A stretch of 64,000 bases of DNA from Intestinibacillus sp. Marseille-P6563 (GTDB lineage: Bacteria > Bacillota > Clostridia > Oscillospirales > Butyricicoccaceae), in contig NZ_UWOD01000002.1 in NCBI RefSeq assembly GCF_900604335.1, positions 248,001 to 312,000 on the forward strand. The letters run 5' to 3'. The translations under genes and the position numbers were made by a program. The notes beneath the pieces were generated by a model that saw nothing but the letters and a program-made list of their open reading frames with translations, was not told the origin of the DNA and made no database searches. Position 1 is the stretch's first letter. Each line of letters opens with the position of its first letter. Below are positions 18,426 through 27,277 of this stretch, in pieces.

Positions 18426-18968
18426 TTAACACGAAAACGCCATGCCTGCCGCTCCGGCGGCGACGATCCATACGATCAGCGGGACCCGTTTGCAAACCGG
18501 CAAATGGGTGACGGCAAAACCGGCGATATAAATCAGAATCGCGCGCCCATAGAGCTGGTGCTCGCGCAGCAGTATCAGTCCCATCAGCCCGACCACGGCC
18601 GCTGCAATCGCTGCGACAACGGCTGGCCGCAAGCCATAAAAAAACTGCTTGACGAGCGGCCGGTCCTGAAATCCATGCACACAAACCGCCACGATCGTTA
18701 CGATCACGATACTGGGCAGGCACAAACCCGCGACCGCGCTGAGGACGCCGGGAATCCCGGCCGCCTGGTAGCCGATGCAGCTGGCCATGTTGACGCCGCC
18801 TGGCCCCGGCGCACTTTCGCCAACGGCAATGATGGCGGCAAGCTGCTCCTCGGTCACCCAGCCGTATTTTTCGGGCAGTTCCATTAAAAACGGGATGGTC
18901 GCCGCGCCGCCGCCCAGGGTGCAGATCGCAATCCGCGCAAAATTCAAAAACAGCTGCACACAGATCAT
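18426..18968 (-). CDS. chrA: chromate transporter family protein, second half (ChrA domain)
   Basis: 180 residues, a single-domain (short-chain) CHR protein. It contains FARIAICTLGGGAATIPFLM, GWVTEEQLAAIIAVGESAPGPGGVNMASCIGY and five or six hydrophobic helices, matching the second of the paired half-size chromate/anion transporters. Its ATG overlaps the stop of the partner gene (ATGA). In this family two antiparallel halves form one membrane transporter; chromate is the tested substrate in a few members but the native substrate in gut Clostridia is unknown. Confidence 0.88.
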   Translation of the reverse strand: MICVQLFLNFARIAICTLGGGAATIPFLMELPEKYGWVTEEQLAAIIAVGESAPGPGGVNMASCIGYQAAGIPGVLSAVAGLCLPSIVIVTIVAVCVHGFQDRPLVKQFFYGLRPAVVAAIAAAVVGLMGLILLREHQLYGRAILIYIAGFAVTHLPVCKRVPLIVWIVAAGAAGMAFSC

Positions 18969-19507
18969 GTATGCCACCTCCCGGTCAGCGCGGCATACAA
19001 CACCGCGACGATTCCCCCGCCGAGCGTCAGCAGCAAAATCGGCAGGTCCAAAGCCATACCGAGCACAAAAGCGGCCATACCCAAGATGGCGGTGAACCGG
19101 TCGCGGATACATTTTTTGCCCATAGTCCAGACCGTATTCGTCAAAAACACACAGACCATGGCGCCAATGCCCGCCAGGGCATGCTGAAAGGCCCCGGTGT
19201 CCAGATGATTGTGAAACAGCATCGCCAGAATGGTCATCACACACATGGGCGATGTGACCTGTCCGAGTACGGCTGCAAACACACCGCCGATCCCGGCCAC
19301 CCGATAGCCGACATACACCGAGGTGTTGACCGCAATGATCCCCGGCGTACACTGTGCGACCGCATACATATCGATCAGTTCTTCTTCGGTGACCCAATGG
19401 TACCGGTCGATTGCTTCCTGCCGCAGCAGCGGCAGCATCGCCAATCCGCCGCCAAAGGTAAAGGCTCCCAGCCGCAGAAAGGCCAGATAAAGATGAAGAT
19501 ATTGCAT
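18965..19507 (-). CDS. chrA: chromate transporter family protein, first half (ChrA domain)
   Basis: 180 residues from the ATG that follows GGGAGGAATC. Shows FLRLGAFTFGGGLAMLPLL, HWVTEEELIDMYAVAQCTPGIIAVNTSVYVGY and several membrane helices. Partner of the overlapping downstream gene; the pair behaves as a split ChrA. A perfect terminator hairpin separates it from aroE upstream, so it may be an independent or read-through unit. Confidence 0.88.
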   Translation of the reverse strand: MQYLHLYLAFLRLGAFTFGGGLAMLPLLRQEAIDRYHWVTEEELIDMYAVAQCTPGIIAVNTSVYVGYRVAGIGGVFAAVLGQVTSPMCVMTILAMLFHNHLDTGAFQHALAGIGAMVCVFLTNTVWTMGKKCIRDRFTAILGMAAFVLGMALDLPILLLTLGGGIVAVLYAALTGRWHT

Positions 19508-19523
19508 GATTCCTCCCAACAAA

Positions 19524-19550
19524 AGAAAGGGTGGCTCAGCCACCCTTTCT
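19524..19550 (-). terminator. terminator overlapping the aroE stop codon
   Basis: Perfect inverted repeat AGAAAGGGTGGCT, C, AGCCACCCTTTCT followed on the minus strand by TTTTGTT. The stop codon of the aroE-like gene lies inside the stem, so the hairpin ends the catabolic transcript before the chromate-transporter pair. Confidence 0.8.
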
Positions 19551-20396
19551 CCCTCTCCGCTGCATATGGGAAAGCATTTGTTCATAGGGTGCCTGATGCC
19601 CTGTCAATCGTTCAAACTGATGGGCCCCCTGATAAACAGCCATTTGAAAGCCATTCATCGTACGACATCCAATTTTTTTGGCATCGAGCAGCAACTGCGT
19701 CTCCGATGGATTGTACGCCAGATCACAGACCAGCACATGCGGCATCAAACAATCGGGCGCCAGGGGCGACTGCCCCACATAGGGCTGCATCCCCAGTCCG
19801 GTCGCATTGACCAGAATATCGACCTGCTGCATGATGTCCCGCGGGATTTGCGCGCAATATGGCAGCGCTTCGGCCGATATGCCGGCGCCATGGACCAAAT
19901 CGCGCGCCAATGCCTGGGCATTCGCCGGGGTGCGGTTCATGATTTGGATGCCGCCGATCCCGTGCACGGCACAGGCAAAGCTGATCGCCCGCGCGGCACC
20001 GCCTGCGCCCAGCACCAACATGTTCTTGCCGGTAAAATCGATCTGTTCGGCCAGTGCCTGGACAAAGCCGGTCCCATCGGTGTTATACCCCACCAGGCAT
20101 CCATTTTCCAGCTTGACCGTATTGCACGCGCCAATCTGCCCGGCCATCAAATCCACACTGTCCAAATAGTCCAGGATTTTCATTTTCAGCGGTTTGGTCA
20201 CGGCAAAGCCCAAAAACGGCATCCGCCGAAAGGCAGGCAGCAGCACCGGCAGGTCGTCCTCCGTGCATTCCAGCGGGAAATACAGTGCATCCAACCGGCA
20301 CGCGCGCAGCGCCGCATTTTGCATGGCCGATGCCCGGGAAAATCCCAACGGCTTGCCCAGAAGCGCAATGTAGCGCGTCGAAACCGAAGGCAGCAT
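19536..20396 (-). CDS. shikimate/quinate dehydrogenase family protein
   Basis: 286 residues. Rossmann enzyme of the AroE/YdiB family: NAD(P) loop VLGAGGAARAI, substrate motif CNTV then GYNTDGTGF (catalytic Asp), Lys in VTKPLK, and the C-terminal MNGFQMAVYQGAHQFE block. The N-terminal substrate motif is GFSRASAMQNAAL, lacking the usual HSxSP His and Pro; MQNAAL is reminiscent of quinate/shikimate dehydrogenase YdiB rather than biosynthetic AroE. It is last in a unit with a monooxygenase-like protein and a hydroxypyruvate-isomerase-like enzyme, with no aromatic-biosynthesis genes nearby. A catabolic role is inferred, not shown. Confidence 0.82.
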   Translation of the reverse strand: MLPSVSTRYIALLGKPLGFSRASAMQNAALRACRLDALYFPLECTEDDLPVLLPAFRRMPFLGFAVTKPLKMKILDYLDSVDLMAGQIGACNTVKLENGCLVGYNTDGTGFVQALAEQIDFTGKNMLVLGAGGAARAISFACAVHGIGGIQIMNRTPANAQALARDLVHGAGISAEALPYCAQIPRDIMQQVDILVNATGLGMQPYVGQSPLAPDCLMPHVLVCDLAYNPSETQLLLDAKKIGCRTMNGFQMAVYQGAHQFERLTGHQAPYEQMLSHMQRRGRKGG

Positions 20397-20397
20397 C

Positions 20398-20685
20398 TCA
20401 GGCGAGCACCTGATAGCGGGTCACGACCTCCGCATCCGCAAACATGGCTGCAAACTGCGGCACAATGCGGGTGAAATGCTCAGTCGCGCCATGAAAATCA
20501 ATAGCGGCCTGGTCTTTCCAGCATTCGACAAACAGGTGCACCCGCGGGTCGTCCTCGGCCTGCACCGAATAATAGCTAACGCATCCGGCTTCGGCTACCG
20601 ATTTGCTCACAAGCTCCTGTGCAAGCTTGTGATATGCGTCCATACATTCCGGCTTGATGACTTGTCTTGCAATGGTGACGATCAT
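20398..20685 (-). CDS. antibiotic biosynthesis monooxygenase (ABM) domain protein
   Basis: 95 residues, a single ABM ferredoxin-like fold: MIVTIARQVIKPECMDAY, AEAGCVSYYSVQAEDDPRVHL, FVECWKDQAAIDFH and the final hydrophobic strand. Members act as cofactor-free oxygenases or, as YgiN/LsrG-type proteins, as isomerases of small metabolites. In a TRAP/isomerase/dehydrogenase cluster the latter, sugar-acid related role is more likely. Sits one base before the aroE-like start, same operon. Confidence 0.85.
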   Translation of the reverse strand: MIVTIARQVIKPECMDAYHKLAQELVSKSVAEAGCVSYYSVQAEDDPRVHLFVECWKDQAAIDFHGATEHFTRIVPQFAAMFADAEVVTRYQVLA

Positions 20686-20704
20686 GTGAGGTTCCTCCCT
20701 TTTC

Positions 20705-21484
20705 TCAAAATGCCGCTAACTTTTTCACACAGTCTTCCGAGGAAATCTCCGGGTCGAGTTCAAAGCCCCAGACAACATCCAGCCCCAGTTCCTCGCAGAC
20801 CACCTGCTTGATTTTATCGAAATTGATCTCGCCCGTGCCCGGCTCATGCCGCTCCGGGCAGTCGCCCACATGGATGTAGCCCAGCACATCGCCATATTTG
20901 CGCAGATTGGCGACCATGTTGCCTTCCATTTGCTGCATGTGCCAGATGTCATACAAGATTTTCAGGTTGGGCGAACCGACCACCTTGCACAGATTGCCCG
21001 TAAAGTTGCTGGTGGTCATGTAATAGCCGGGCTTGGAAATGTTGTTGACCGCTTCGAGCACCAGGGTCACGCCTGCCTCTTCAGCCAGCTTGGCCGCATC
21101 CTGTGCGGTCAGAGCGGCGCTGTACAGCTTGACCACTTCGGGCAGGTCACTGCCGTCATGGGTGAACTTGCCGGTATCGTCCATGGCCTGTGAGTGGATG
21201 ACCAGGTTTTTGCAGTTCAGTTTCTTGGCCACTTCGATCGATTTGGCGATGTAATCGAGGAATTCGGCGCGGTCTTCGGGTACGATCAGCGATGCCTTGA
21301 AGTCGGCCGAGAACGTGGTGACGGTCAGGCCATATTTGTCGCACTCGGCCTTGATGCGGTCGATGTCACGGCCCGGCCAGTATCCAAATTCGACATACTG
21401 GAACCCGGCTTCGGCGACCTTGGCAAAACGGTCATAAAAATCATATTCCAAAAAAATCTTTTCGATACAGATGGACTTTTTCAT
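20705..21484 (-). CDS. hydroxypyruvate isomerase-like TIM-barrel protein
   Basis: 259 residues from the ATG after AAGGAGTCAAAAG. Xylose-isomerase-like AP endonuclease 2 fold: metal ligands in LVLEAVNN, LKILYDIWHMQQMEGN, YIHVGDCPERHEPGTGEINF and GFELDP. This last signature closely resembles hydroxypyruvate isomerase Hyi, which interconverts hydroxypyruvate and tartronate semialdehyde. Together with the beta-hydroxyacid dehydrogenase encoded at 25.4 kb it could yield glycerate. First gene of the unit divergent from the AraC regulator. Exact substrate unproved. Confidence 0.8.
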   Translation of the reverse strand: MKKSICIEKIFLEYDFYDRFAKVAEAGFQYVEFGYWPGRDIDRIKAECDKYGLTVTTFSADFKASLIVPEDRAEFLDYIAKSIEVAKKLNCKNLVIHSQAMDDTGKFTHDGSDLPEVVKLYSAALTAQDAAKLAEEAGVTLVLEAVNNISKPGYYMTTSNFTGNLCKVVGSPNLKILYDIWHMQQMEGNMVANLRKYGDVLGYIHVGDCPERHEPGTGEINFDKIKQVVCEELGLDVVWGFELDPEISSEDCVKKLAAF

Positions 21485-21520
21485 CTTTTGACTCCTTTTT
21501 TTCGAAAACAGTGGGAATAC

Positions 21521-21549
21521 TTGACGGCTCGTCCGCCTTGCCCTACAAT
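21521..21549 (+). promoter_or_regulatory. promoter of the AraC regulator gene
   Basis: TTGACG (21521-21526), 17-base spacer, TACAAT (21544-21549), then AGGAGG before the ATG. It lies in the 88-base divergent gap shared with the hydroxypyruvate-isomerase-like gene, a likely binding place for the regulator. Confidence 0.65.
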
Positions 21550-21572
21550 AAAATGACAGGAGGCAGACAAGC

Positions 21573-22472
21573 ATGATCAAGTTGCATTTTGAAAAGCAGG
21601 CTTCGACATTCCTGCGGGACAATCAGGATTTTCAAGTGACCGAGATCACCCATGTTTTTGGCAATCCCAACTGGGTGTTTCATTTCCATTCGCATGAAAA
21701 CCTGTCGGAAATCATCTACATTGCCGATGGACAGGGCACTTACATGCTCAACGGCTCGGTCTTTCATGCGCATGCGGGCGATCTGCTGGTCATCAACCCC
21801 AATACCGTGCATGCGGTTTTGTCCGACCCAAACAATGCACTCGATGCCTGGACGCTCACCATGACCGGCATCCAGCTGGACCATCTGCCGCCCGGCTACA
21901 TCATTTCGCCGCAGACCTATCCGTATTATGCGGCCGGCGCCACCGGGGAGAGCATCCGCCTGCTGCTCGAGCGCATCCTGTCCGCCTATACCCAGGACGC
22001 GACGGGCGATTATACCAACGATTTGACCCATATTCTGGGGCTTTCGGTGCTTTTGATGGTGCACCGCATGGTGGAGCACAGCGATTCGGCGCAGAAGCCT
22101 ACCCAAAAGGAAACGGCACGCCGCCAAATCGCGCTCGATGTGCTGCATTACATCGACAAGAATTACTGCACGACCATCAAAATCGACGACCTGGCCAACC
22201 GGTTCCATGTCAGTTCCAGCCATCTGGCCCACCTGTTTACCTCCGAATTCGGCATTTCGCCCATCAATTATCAGATCAGCCGCCGCATGTCGGATGCACA
22301 GTGGCAGCTCATCCGCACGACCCATTCGGTCAGCGCGATTGCCCGGGCGGTCGGATATGAAAACCCCTATCACTTTACCAAGCTGTTTACCAAGCACATC
22401 GGCCTGCATCCGCAGGAGTTTCGGGAGCAATACACCACCGTAAAACCCGATGAATCCTCCCTTTTCGCCTGA
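21573..22472 (+). CDS. AraC-family transcriptional regulator with cupin sensor
   Basis: 299 residues. The N-terminal cupin (about 20-100) shows VFHFHSHENLSEIIYIADG and HAHAGDLLVINPNTVHAV, a small-molecule binding pocket. The C-terminal 100 residues have two helix-turn-helix units: IKIDDLANRFHVSSSHLAHLF and VSAIARAVGYENPYHFTKLF. It is flanked on both sides by the minus-strand catabolic genes (isomerase unit and TRAP unit) and is divergent from the former, so it probably activates them when its ligand binds. Confidence 0.93.
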   Translation: MIKLHFEKQASTFLRDNQDFQVTEITHVFGNPNWVFHFHSHENLSEIIYIADGQGTYMLNGSVFHAHAGDLLVINPNTVHAVLSDPNNALDAWTLTMTGIQLDHLPPGYIISPQTYPYYAAGATGESIRLLLERILSAYTQDATGDYTNDLTHILGLSVLLMVHRMVEHSDSAQKPTQKETARRQIALDVLHYIDKNYCTTIKIDDLANRFHVSSSHLAHLFTSEFGISPINYQISRRMSDAQWQLIRTTHSVSAIARAVGYENPYHFTKLFTKHIGLHPQEFREQYTTVKPDESSLFA

Positions 22473-22478
22473 TTTTGT

Positions 22479-22509
22479 GCGGCCCCGGTCTTCCGGGGCC
22501 GCTTTTTTT
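22479..22509. terminator. bidirectional terminator between araC-type gene and dctP
   Basis: GCGGCCCCGG, TCTT, CCGGGGCCGC and seven T. Lies between convergent genes and probably serves both. Confidence 0.93.
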
Positions 22510-22512
22510 ATG

Positions 22513-23562
22513 TTATTCGGTGTAACCGTAGGCGGCTTTGGCCCGCTCGACGGCATCCAGCAGCGCGTCGGTCAGTTCGTCGCCCACTTCTTCACGGATC
22601 ATCGGCCAAACTTCCTGTTCTTCGATTTCCGCGATCTGGTTGAAGACCTCGTCGGACAGGTGGATGACTTCCATGCCTGCGTCGATCAGATCCTGTTCGT
22701 TGTTGATGTCGTCCGAAACCGCACGCGACTCGGGCAGCAGTTCTTCACAGCTTTCGTCGATCCAGTCCTGATATTCGGCCGGCAGTTCCTGATAGAACCG
22801 GTCGTTGGTAATCACCGTAATATCATGGAACAGATGGTTGGTCGCCACCGCATAGGTCTGCACTTCCTGATAATTATTCAGCAGGAAATTGACATACGGG
22901 TCCTCCTGCGCCATCAGCAGCCCCTGCTGCAAAGCCAAGAACACTTCGCTGCGGTTCATCGGCGTGGGGTTGGCGCCCAGCGCCTTCCAAAGCGCCAGAT
23001 GGATGGGGTTTTCCATGGTGCGGATATCCAGGCCCTTGAAGTCTTCCAGCGTTTCCAGCTTGCGGTTGGAGGACGTCTGGCGGTAGCCCATATCCGAAAT
23101 CATGAGGAGCTTGAGTCCCACTTCGGGATAGAGGGCGTCGTACACTTCGCGGAACTCCGGGTCATCCAGCGTGGCGCGGGCGATGTCGATGTTGGGGAAC
23201 AGATACGGCATGTCCAACACCTTGGTGCCCACAATGTCGTTGACCTGGGCCGAGTGGTTCTGCACCACAAATTCCACGTCGCCCGAAATGCAGCTTTGAA
23301 TCAGTTCCTTATCCGAACCCAGCTGGCCGGAGGGATACACATGGGCGGTGATTTTTCCGTCGCTCTTTTCTTCCAGCTTTTCGGCCAGGCTGGAAGCGAT
23401 GATGCCGGTGACCGAATCGGGCTGCGCATCATACGCGATGCTGACGACCAGTTCCCCCTGTTCGTCGGGCGCGGCGACCGCGTCCAGCGGTTCGCAGCCC
23501 GCGTTAATCAGCAGCGTACTGCCGACCAGGGCCAGCGCCAAAATTTTTCGTGGCAATCTCAT
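22513..23562 (-). CDS. dctP: TRAP transporter solute-binding lipoprotein (DctP family)
   Basis: 349 residues. Lipoprotein signal ending in LLINAGC places it on the outer membrane face. The DctP fold follows, with GDVEFVVQNHSAQVNDIVGTK, MPYLF, the arginine-containing region DIRTMENPIHLALWKALGANP, which in this family salts with a ligand carboxylate, and VFLALQQGLLMAQEDP. It binds an organic or sugar acid for the DctQM permease encoded upstream. Last gene of the TRAP unit; its own terminator follows. Confidence 0.93.
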   Translation of the reverse strand: MRLPRKILALALVGSTLLINAGCEPLDAVAAPDEQGELVVSIAYDAQPDSVTGIIASSLAEKLEEKSDGKITAHVYPSGQLGSDKELIQSCISGDVEFVVQNHSAQVNDIVGTKVLDMPYLFPNIDIARATLDDPEFREVYDALYPEVGLKLLMISDMGYRQTSSNRKLETLEDFKGLDIRTMENPIHLALWKALGANPTPMNRSEVFLALQQGLLMAQEDPYVNFLLNNYQEVQTYAVATNHLFHDITVITNDRFYQELPAEYQDWIDESCEELLPESRAVSDDINNEQDLIDAGMEVIHLSDEVFNQIAEIEEQEVWPMIREEVGDELTDALLDAVERAKAAYGYTE

Positions 23563-23577
23563 AGCGTGACTCCCTCC

Positions 23578-24867
23578 TTATCGCACGAGCAGCAGGGAAA
23601 CCTGCGGTACAAAGACAATGATCAGCAGCGCAATGAAGAATGCGCCCATAAAGGGGACTGCCTTTTTGGCGATGGCAGTCACCGGGAGTTTGGTCAGGGT
23701 GGAAGCAACGTAAAGGTTGTTGCCAATCGGCGGAGTGACAAAGCCAATTGCGAGGTTTACGATCATGATAACGCCGAAATGAACCGGGTCAAAGCCTGCA
23801 TTGGTGACGATCGGCACCAAAATCGGGGTCAAAATCAGGATGGCCGGGCCGGTATCCATGACCATGCCGACAAACAGCAGGAACAGGTTGATGACCAAAA
23901 TCAGCGCAATGCCAGATGTAAAGGTGGAACCCATTACACTTGCCAGTTCCTGCGGCGCCTGTGTCAAGGTCAGTACGCGGCTGAATGCCTGTGCCGCGCC
24001 CAGGATGAACAGAATCGGCGCATAGGTTTCCACGCCTTCGCGCAGGACGGCATACAGGTCCTTGGGCTGGAGCGTCTTGTAAACGAACAGGCAGATGATG
24101 AGCGCATAGACCACCGAGATGACCGCCGCTTCGGTCGGCGTGCAAATGCCGCCGTAGATGGTGCCCAGAATGATGACCGGGCTGAGCAGCGCCCAGAAGC
24201 TGTCCAGGAAAACGCGGAGGAAGCCCTTTTCGCGCAGTTCGCCGATATTCTCGTGCAGCTTCTCTTTGTCCTCGCCATGCTTCTTGCAGTAGTACACAGA
24301 ATAGATCATCAGGCATACGCCGATGAGGATGCCGGGCAGGATACCGGCGATGAACAGTTCACCGACCGAGGCGCCCGAGTTCATCGAATACAGGATAAAC
24401 GGGATGGACGGCGGGATGATAACGCCCAGGCCGCCCGCGATCGCGACGAGCGCGGCACAGAAGGTCAGGTCATAGCCCAAGCTGACGAGCAGCGGGATGG
24501 TCATCGCGCCGACCGCCGCCGTTGTCGCGGGAGCCGAGCCGGAAATGGCGCCATAAAACAGGCAGGTAATGACCACCGCACACGGCAGACCGCCGGTCTT
24601 ATCGCCAATGAAGTAGGAAAATACGTTAAACAGCTTTTTGGAAATGCCGCCGCGTGCCATGATGATGCCCGACAGCACGAACATCGGAATGGCGATCAGC
24701 GTGATAGAGTCCAGGCCGGAAACCATGTTGCGCAAAATGAACATCGGGCTTGCGGCAAAGGTCGGGTCCAAACCATACGGAATCAGGCAGATCATCGCAA
24801 TGACCACACAAATCGGGACGGCCAGCAACAATAAAACGATCATACCTGCAAAAATTGCACCAATCAT
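23578..24867 (-). CDS. dctM: TRAP transporter large permease (DctM)
   Basis: 429 residues with about 12 hydrophobic helices. Signatures PMFVLSGIIMARGGISKKLF, GSAPATTAAVGAMTIPLL, GGLGVIIPPSIPFILY and GICTPTEAAVISVVYALI are standard for the sodium-coupled DctM subunit. It overlaps dctQ by four bases and is followed by dctP. Confidence 0.97.
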   Translation of the reverse strand: MIGAIFAGMIVLLLLAVPICVVIAMICLIPYGLDPTFAASPMFILRNMVSGLDSITLIAIPMFVLSGIIMARGGISKKLFNVFSYFIGDKTGGLPCAVVITCLFYGAISGSAPATTAAVGAMTIPLLVSLGYDLTFCAALVAIAGGLGVIIPPSIPFILYSMNSGASVGELFIAGILPGILIGVCLMIYSVYYCKKHGEDKEKLHENIGELREKGFLRVFLDSFWALLSPVIILGTIYGGICTPTEAAVISVVYALIICLFVYKTLQPKDLYAVLREGVETYAPILFILGAAQAFSRVLTLTQAPQELASVMGSTFTSGIALILVINLFLLFVGMVMDTGPAILILTPILVPIVTNAGFDPVHFGVIMIVNLAIGFVTPPIGNNLYVASTLTKLPVTAIAKKAVPFMGAFFIALLIIVFVPQVSLLLVR

Positions 24868-25388
24868 CCGTTTGCGCCTCCTTCCTCCGGCTTGGTATTG
24901 ATGACGATATCGTGATCGTTGCTTCTACCAAAGCCTTTAAACACAATTACCAGTGCCTGCAAGCAGCGGATGACGGTCAAAATAAAACCGAGCACCGGTG
25001 CCAAATAGACGTAGACCATCGGCATACCCAGCGCTGCGCTGGTCTGGTGCATGGAGCCCAGCTGCACGATGGCAACCGCCGACATGTACCCGAAAAATAC
25101 GGTCAGCATGATGTACACAAACGCGATGCAGACGTGGCGCGCCATGCGCGGCAGCGCTGCGACCAGCATGGTCAACCGCATGGCCGATTGGTTTTGGATG
25201 GTGAAACTGATGCTGAGGAAGCCCGACCAGACAAACAAATATCGTACCACTTCCTCGGCCCAGGACAACGACGCTCCCATCACGCGGCGCATGAAAATCT
25301 GCGCGATCTCAATGATGAGCATCGCAATCAGCATCACGACCAGCAAGACTTCTTCGGCATGCCGGTCCAGCCATTTTACGACTCGCAT
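24864..25388 (-). CDS. dctQ: TRAP transporter small permease (DctQ)
   Basis: 174 residues with four membrane helices. LIEIAQIFMRRVMGASLSWAE followed by EVVRYLFVWSGFLS is the DctQ signature. The small subunit is an obligatory partner of DctM. Located between the beta-hydroxyacid dehydrogenase and dctM in one operon. Confidence 0.95.
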   Translation of the reverse strand: MRVVKWLDRHAEEVLLVVMLIAMLIIEIAQIFMRRVMGASLSWAEEVVRYLFVWSGFLSISFTIQNQSAMRLTMLVAALPRMARHVCIAFVYIMLTVFFGYMSAVAIVQLGSMHQTSAALGMPMVYVYLAPVLGFILTVIRCLQALVIVFKGFGRSNDHDIVINTKPEEGGANG

Positions 25389-25426
25389 TCCTTTTCCTCC
25401 TTCTTCTTTTGTTCCCTTCTCCCTAG

Positions 25427-26320
25427 TTAGCGGCGCTTGACTTCGGTCTGCGCAATCTCTTCCAGAATCTTGGTGACTGCCCAGTTGTCCTCATCCGGGT
25501 AACGGACAAAGCCAGCCTGTACCATTTCACGGGCAATGGCAACGGTCGGCATCGCGCAGCCAACTTCCCGCGCCAAATCCATGGTGATGTTGAGGTCCTT
25601 GCTCATGACCGCCAGCGAAGAACCGGTGTTCTTGAACTTGCGGTCCATGATCAGCGGCACACAAATATCAAACAGCTTGCTGCCTGCAACCGACGTGCTG
25701 ATTACATTTTGCAGCACCTGCGGGTCCACGCCTGCCTTGCAGCCCATGACCATCAGTTCGAAAATCGCCGTGTACTGCGCGCCGACCAGTGCCTGCATGC
25801 AGGCCTTGACCACCTGGCCCTGGCCGGGCTCTTCGCCGACATGGTTCGGGTTGGTCGCGATCGCTGCCATAACATCGGCACAATCATCATAAACTGCTTT
25901 CTTACCCGATGCCATCAGCGTCAACGTACCGTTCTGTGCGCCCGGCAGACCGCCCGATACCGCGCAGTCGATCATTTCAATGCCCTTTTCAGCCAGGCCC
26001 TTGCCGAGCTTCTGGGCATACCCCAGACCGATGGTGGAGGTCAGGAAAAAGACCGAACCGGGCGCCATGGTGTTCACCAGACCGTCTTCACCGAATGCAA
26101 CGTCCAGCGCCTGCTGGCCGTTGAGGACCATCACAAAAACCACGTCGCTGCCCTTGCCAACTTCGGCCGGCGAATGGCAAGCCGTGCCGCCTGCCTGTGC
26201 AAACTCGTCCAGCTTGGGCGCAAAAATATCATAGCCCTTGGTCGGGAAGCCTTTTTTAATGAGATTCTTGGCCATGCCCATGCCCATATTGCCCAGTCCG
26301 ATGATGCCTACGTTTTTCAT
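25427..26320 (-). CDS. beta-hydroxyacid dehydrogenase (3-hydroxyisobutyrate / tartronate semialdehyde reductase family)
   Basis: 297 residues from the ATG eight bases after AAGGAG. Rossmann motif VGIIGLGNMGMGMAKNLIKKG, substrate loop IDCAVSGGLPGAQNGTL (the conserved SGGxxGA serine/glycine block), and the catalytic Lys region GQGQVVKACMQAL, then the helical C-terminal domain with LNITMDLAREVG. GarR and GlxR of this family reduce tartronate semialdehyde to glycerate, which would pair with the Hyi-like isomerase. Substrate is inferred from context. Confidence 0.9.
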   Translation of the reverse strand: MKNVGIIGLGNMGMGMAKNLIKKGFPTKGYDIFAPKLDEFAQAGGTACHSPAEVGKGSDVVFVMVLNGQQALDVAFGEDGLVNTMAPGSVFFLTSTIGLGYAQKLGKGLAEKGIEMIDCAVSGGLPGAQNGTLTLMASGKKAVYDDCADVMAAIATNPNHVGEEPGQGQVVKACMQALVGAQYTAIFELMVMGCKAGVDPQVLQNVISTSVAGSKLFDICVPLIMDRKFKNTGSSLAVMSKDLNITMDLAREVGCAMPTVAIAREMVQAGFVRYPDEDNWAVTKILEEIAQTEVKRR

Positions 26321-26413
26321 ATGTAAGACTCCTTTTAACAAAATATCTGTGAGGAAAAGAACCGCGGGGCGGGGTGTGTGCCCCGCGGCAGTTTAGAAGG
26401 ATAGAATGTTGGC

Positions 26414-27277
26414 TTATTCAAACCGCTTTTTCAGCTCCGGGATGTCCAGATAATACCCGTCTACAAAATCACCGCCGTCCGGCCGATAGATATTTTCCAA
26501 AGAAATGTATCCCTCATAGCCGTCGCGCTCGAGCGCTTCGCGGATGTCGTCCAAGTAAGGCGCCATCATACCGTGGCCGATGTTTTTGATATCCACCCAG
26601 CCTTCGATGATCGAGCAGTTGAGGTCTTTGATATGGACATGGCCCAAACAATCCCGAATTTCATTGTACGCGTTCGGATACGGAATGTCACCATAATACA
26701 GGGCATTGGCCGGGTCCCACAAGATCTTGATCTTGTCGCATCCCAGTTCCTCGATGAACTTCCGGCACTGATACCCGGAAACGATCATGGCATTGAAGCC
26801 GTTTTCCACCGTGATCGTCATATCCTCTGCCTCGGCCAACGCGGCAATGGGACGATACAGTTCGATGAACTTGGGCCAAGCCTTGTTGCCGCCGGCGTTC
26901 CACTGGTCGGAACCGTGTGCGCCATGCAAGACAATCGCCTTGGTGAACGGCATGGCACGTACCTGCGGTGCGCCGACAATTTTGGCAACCCGAATGCCGT
27001 TTTTTAGCAGATTCATATGCTTTTCATAGATGGCATCGCCGATTTCCAGGCTCATGACATCGACACCTGCAAAAGCGTGGGTGGTCACCGAAACCGGCGT
27101 GATTCCATATTGGTCGTTCAGTGCCTTGATCTGTTGTGCTTCCTGCTCGCTGAGCAGTTCTACACGCTTTCCATAAACTTCTTGCAGTTCGTCATACTGA
27201 ACCCCGGTTTCCTGCATGATCTTACAGCAGGTTTCATAGTCCTGGCTGATGCCGTTTGTAATGACGCTGACTTTCAT
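26414..27277 (-). CDS. sugar phosphate isomerase/epimerase-like TIM-barrel protein
   Basis: 287 residues. AP endonuclease 2/xylose isomerase-like fold: metal and substrate residues in MTITVENGFNAMI, KILWDPANALYYGD, LGHVHIKDLN and YEGYISLEN. Related enzymes include L-ribulose/tagatose epimerases, inosose dehydratase and 3-dehydroshikimate dehydratase; the sequence alone does not choose. It is the first gene of the TRAP unit, so it probably performs an early step on the imported compound. Good ribosome site (AGGAGG) before the ATG. Confidence 0.82.
   Translation of the reverse strand: MKVSVITNGISQDYETCCKIMQETGVQYDELQEVYGKRVELLSEQEAQQIKALNDQYGITPVSVTTHAFAGVDVMSLEIGDAIYEKHMNLLKNGIRVAKIVGAPQVRAMPFTKAIVLHGAHGSDQWNAGGNKAWPKFIELYRPIAALAEAEDMTITVENGFNAMIVSGYQCRKFIEELGCDKIKILWDPANALYYGDIPYPNAYNEIRDCLGHVHIKDLNCSIIEGWVDIKNIGHGMMAPYLDDIREALERDGYEGYISLENIYRPDGGDFVDGYYLDIPELKKRFE

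Noticed and set aside
22450-24834. Plus-strand open frame of 794 codons, rich in His, Gln, Asp and Arg
   Set aside because: Antisense to dctP and dctM; residue make-up reflects reversed coding sequence.
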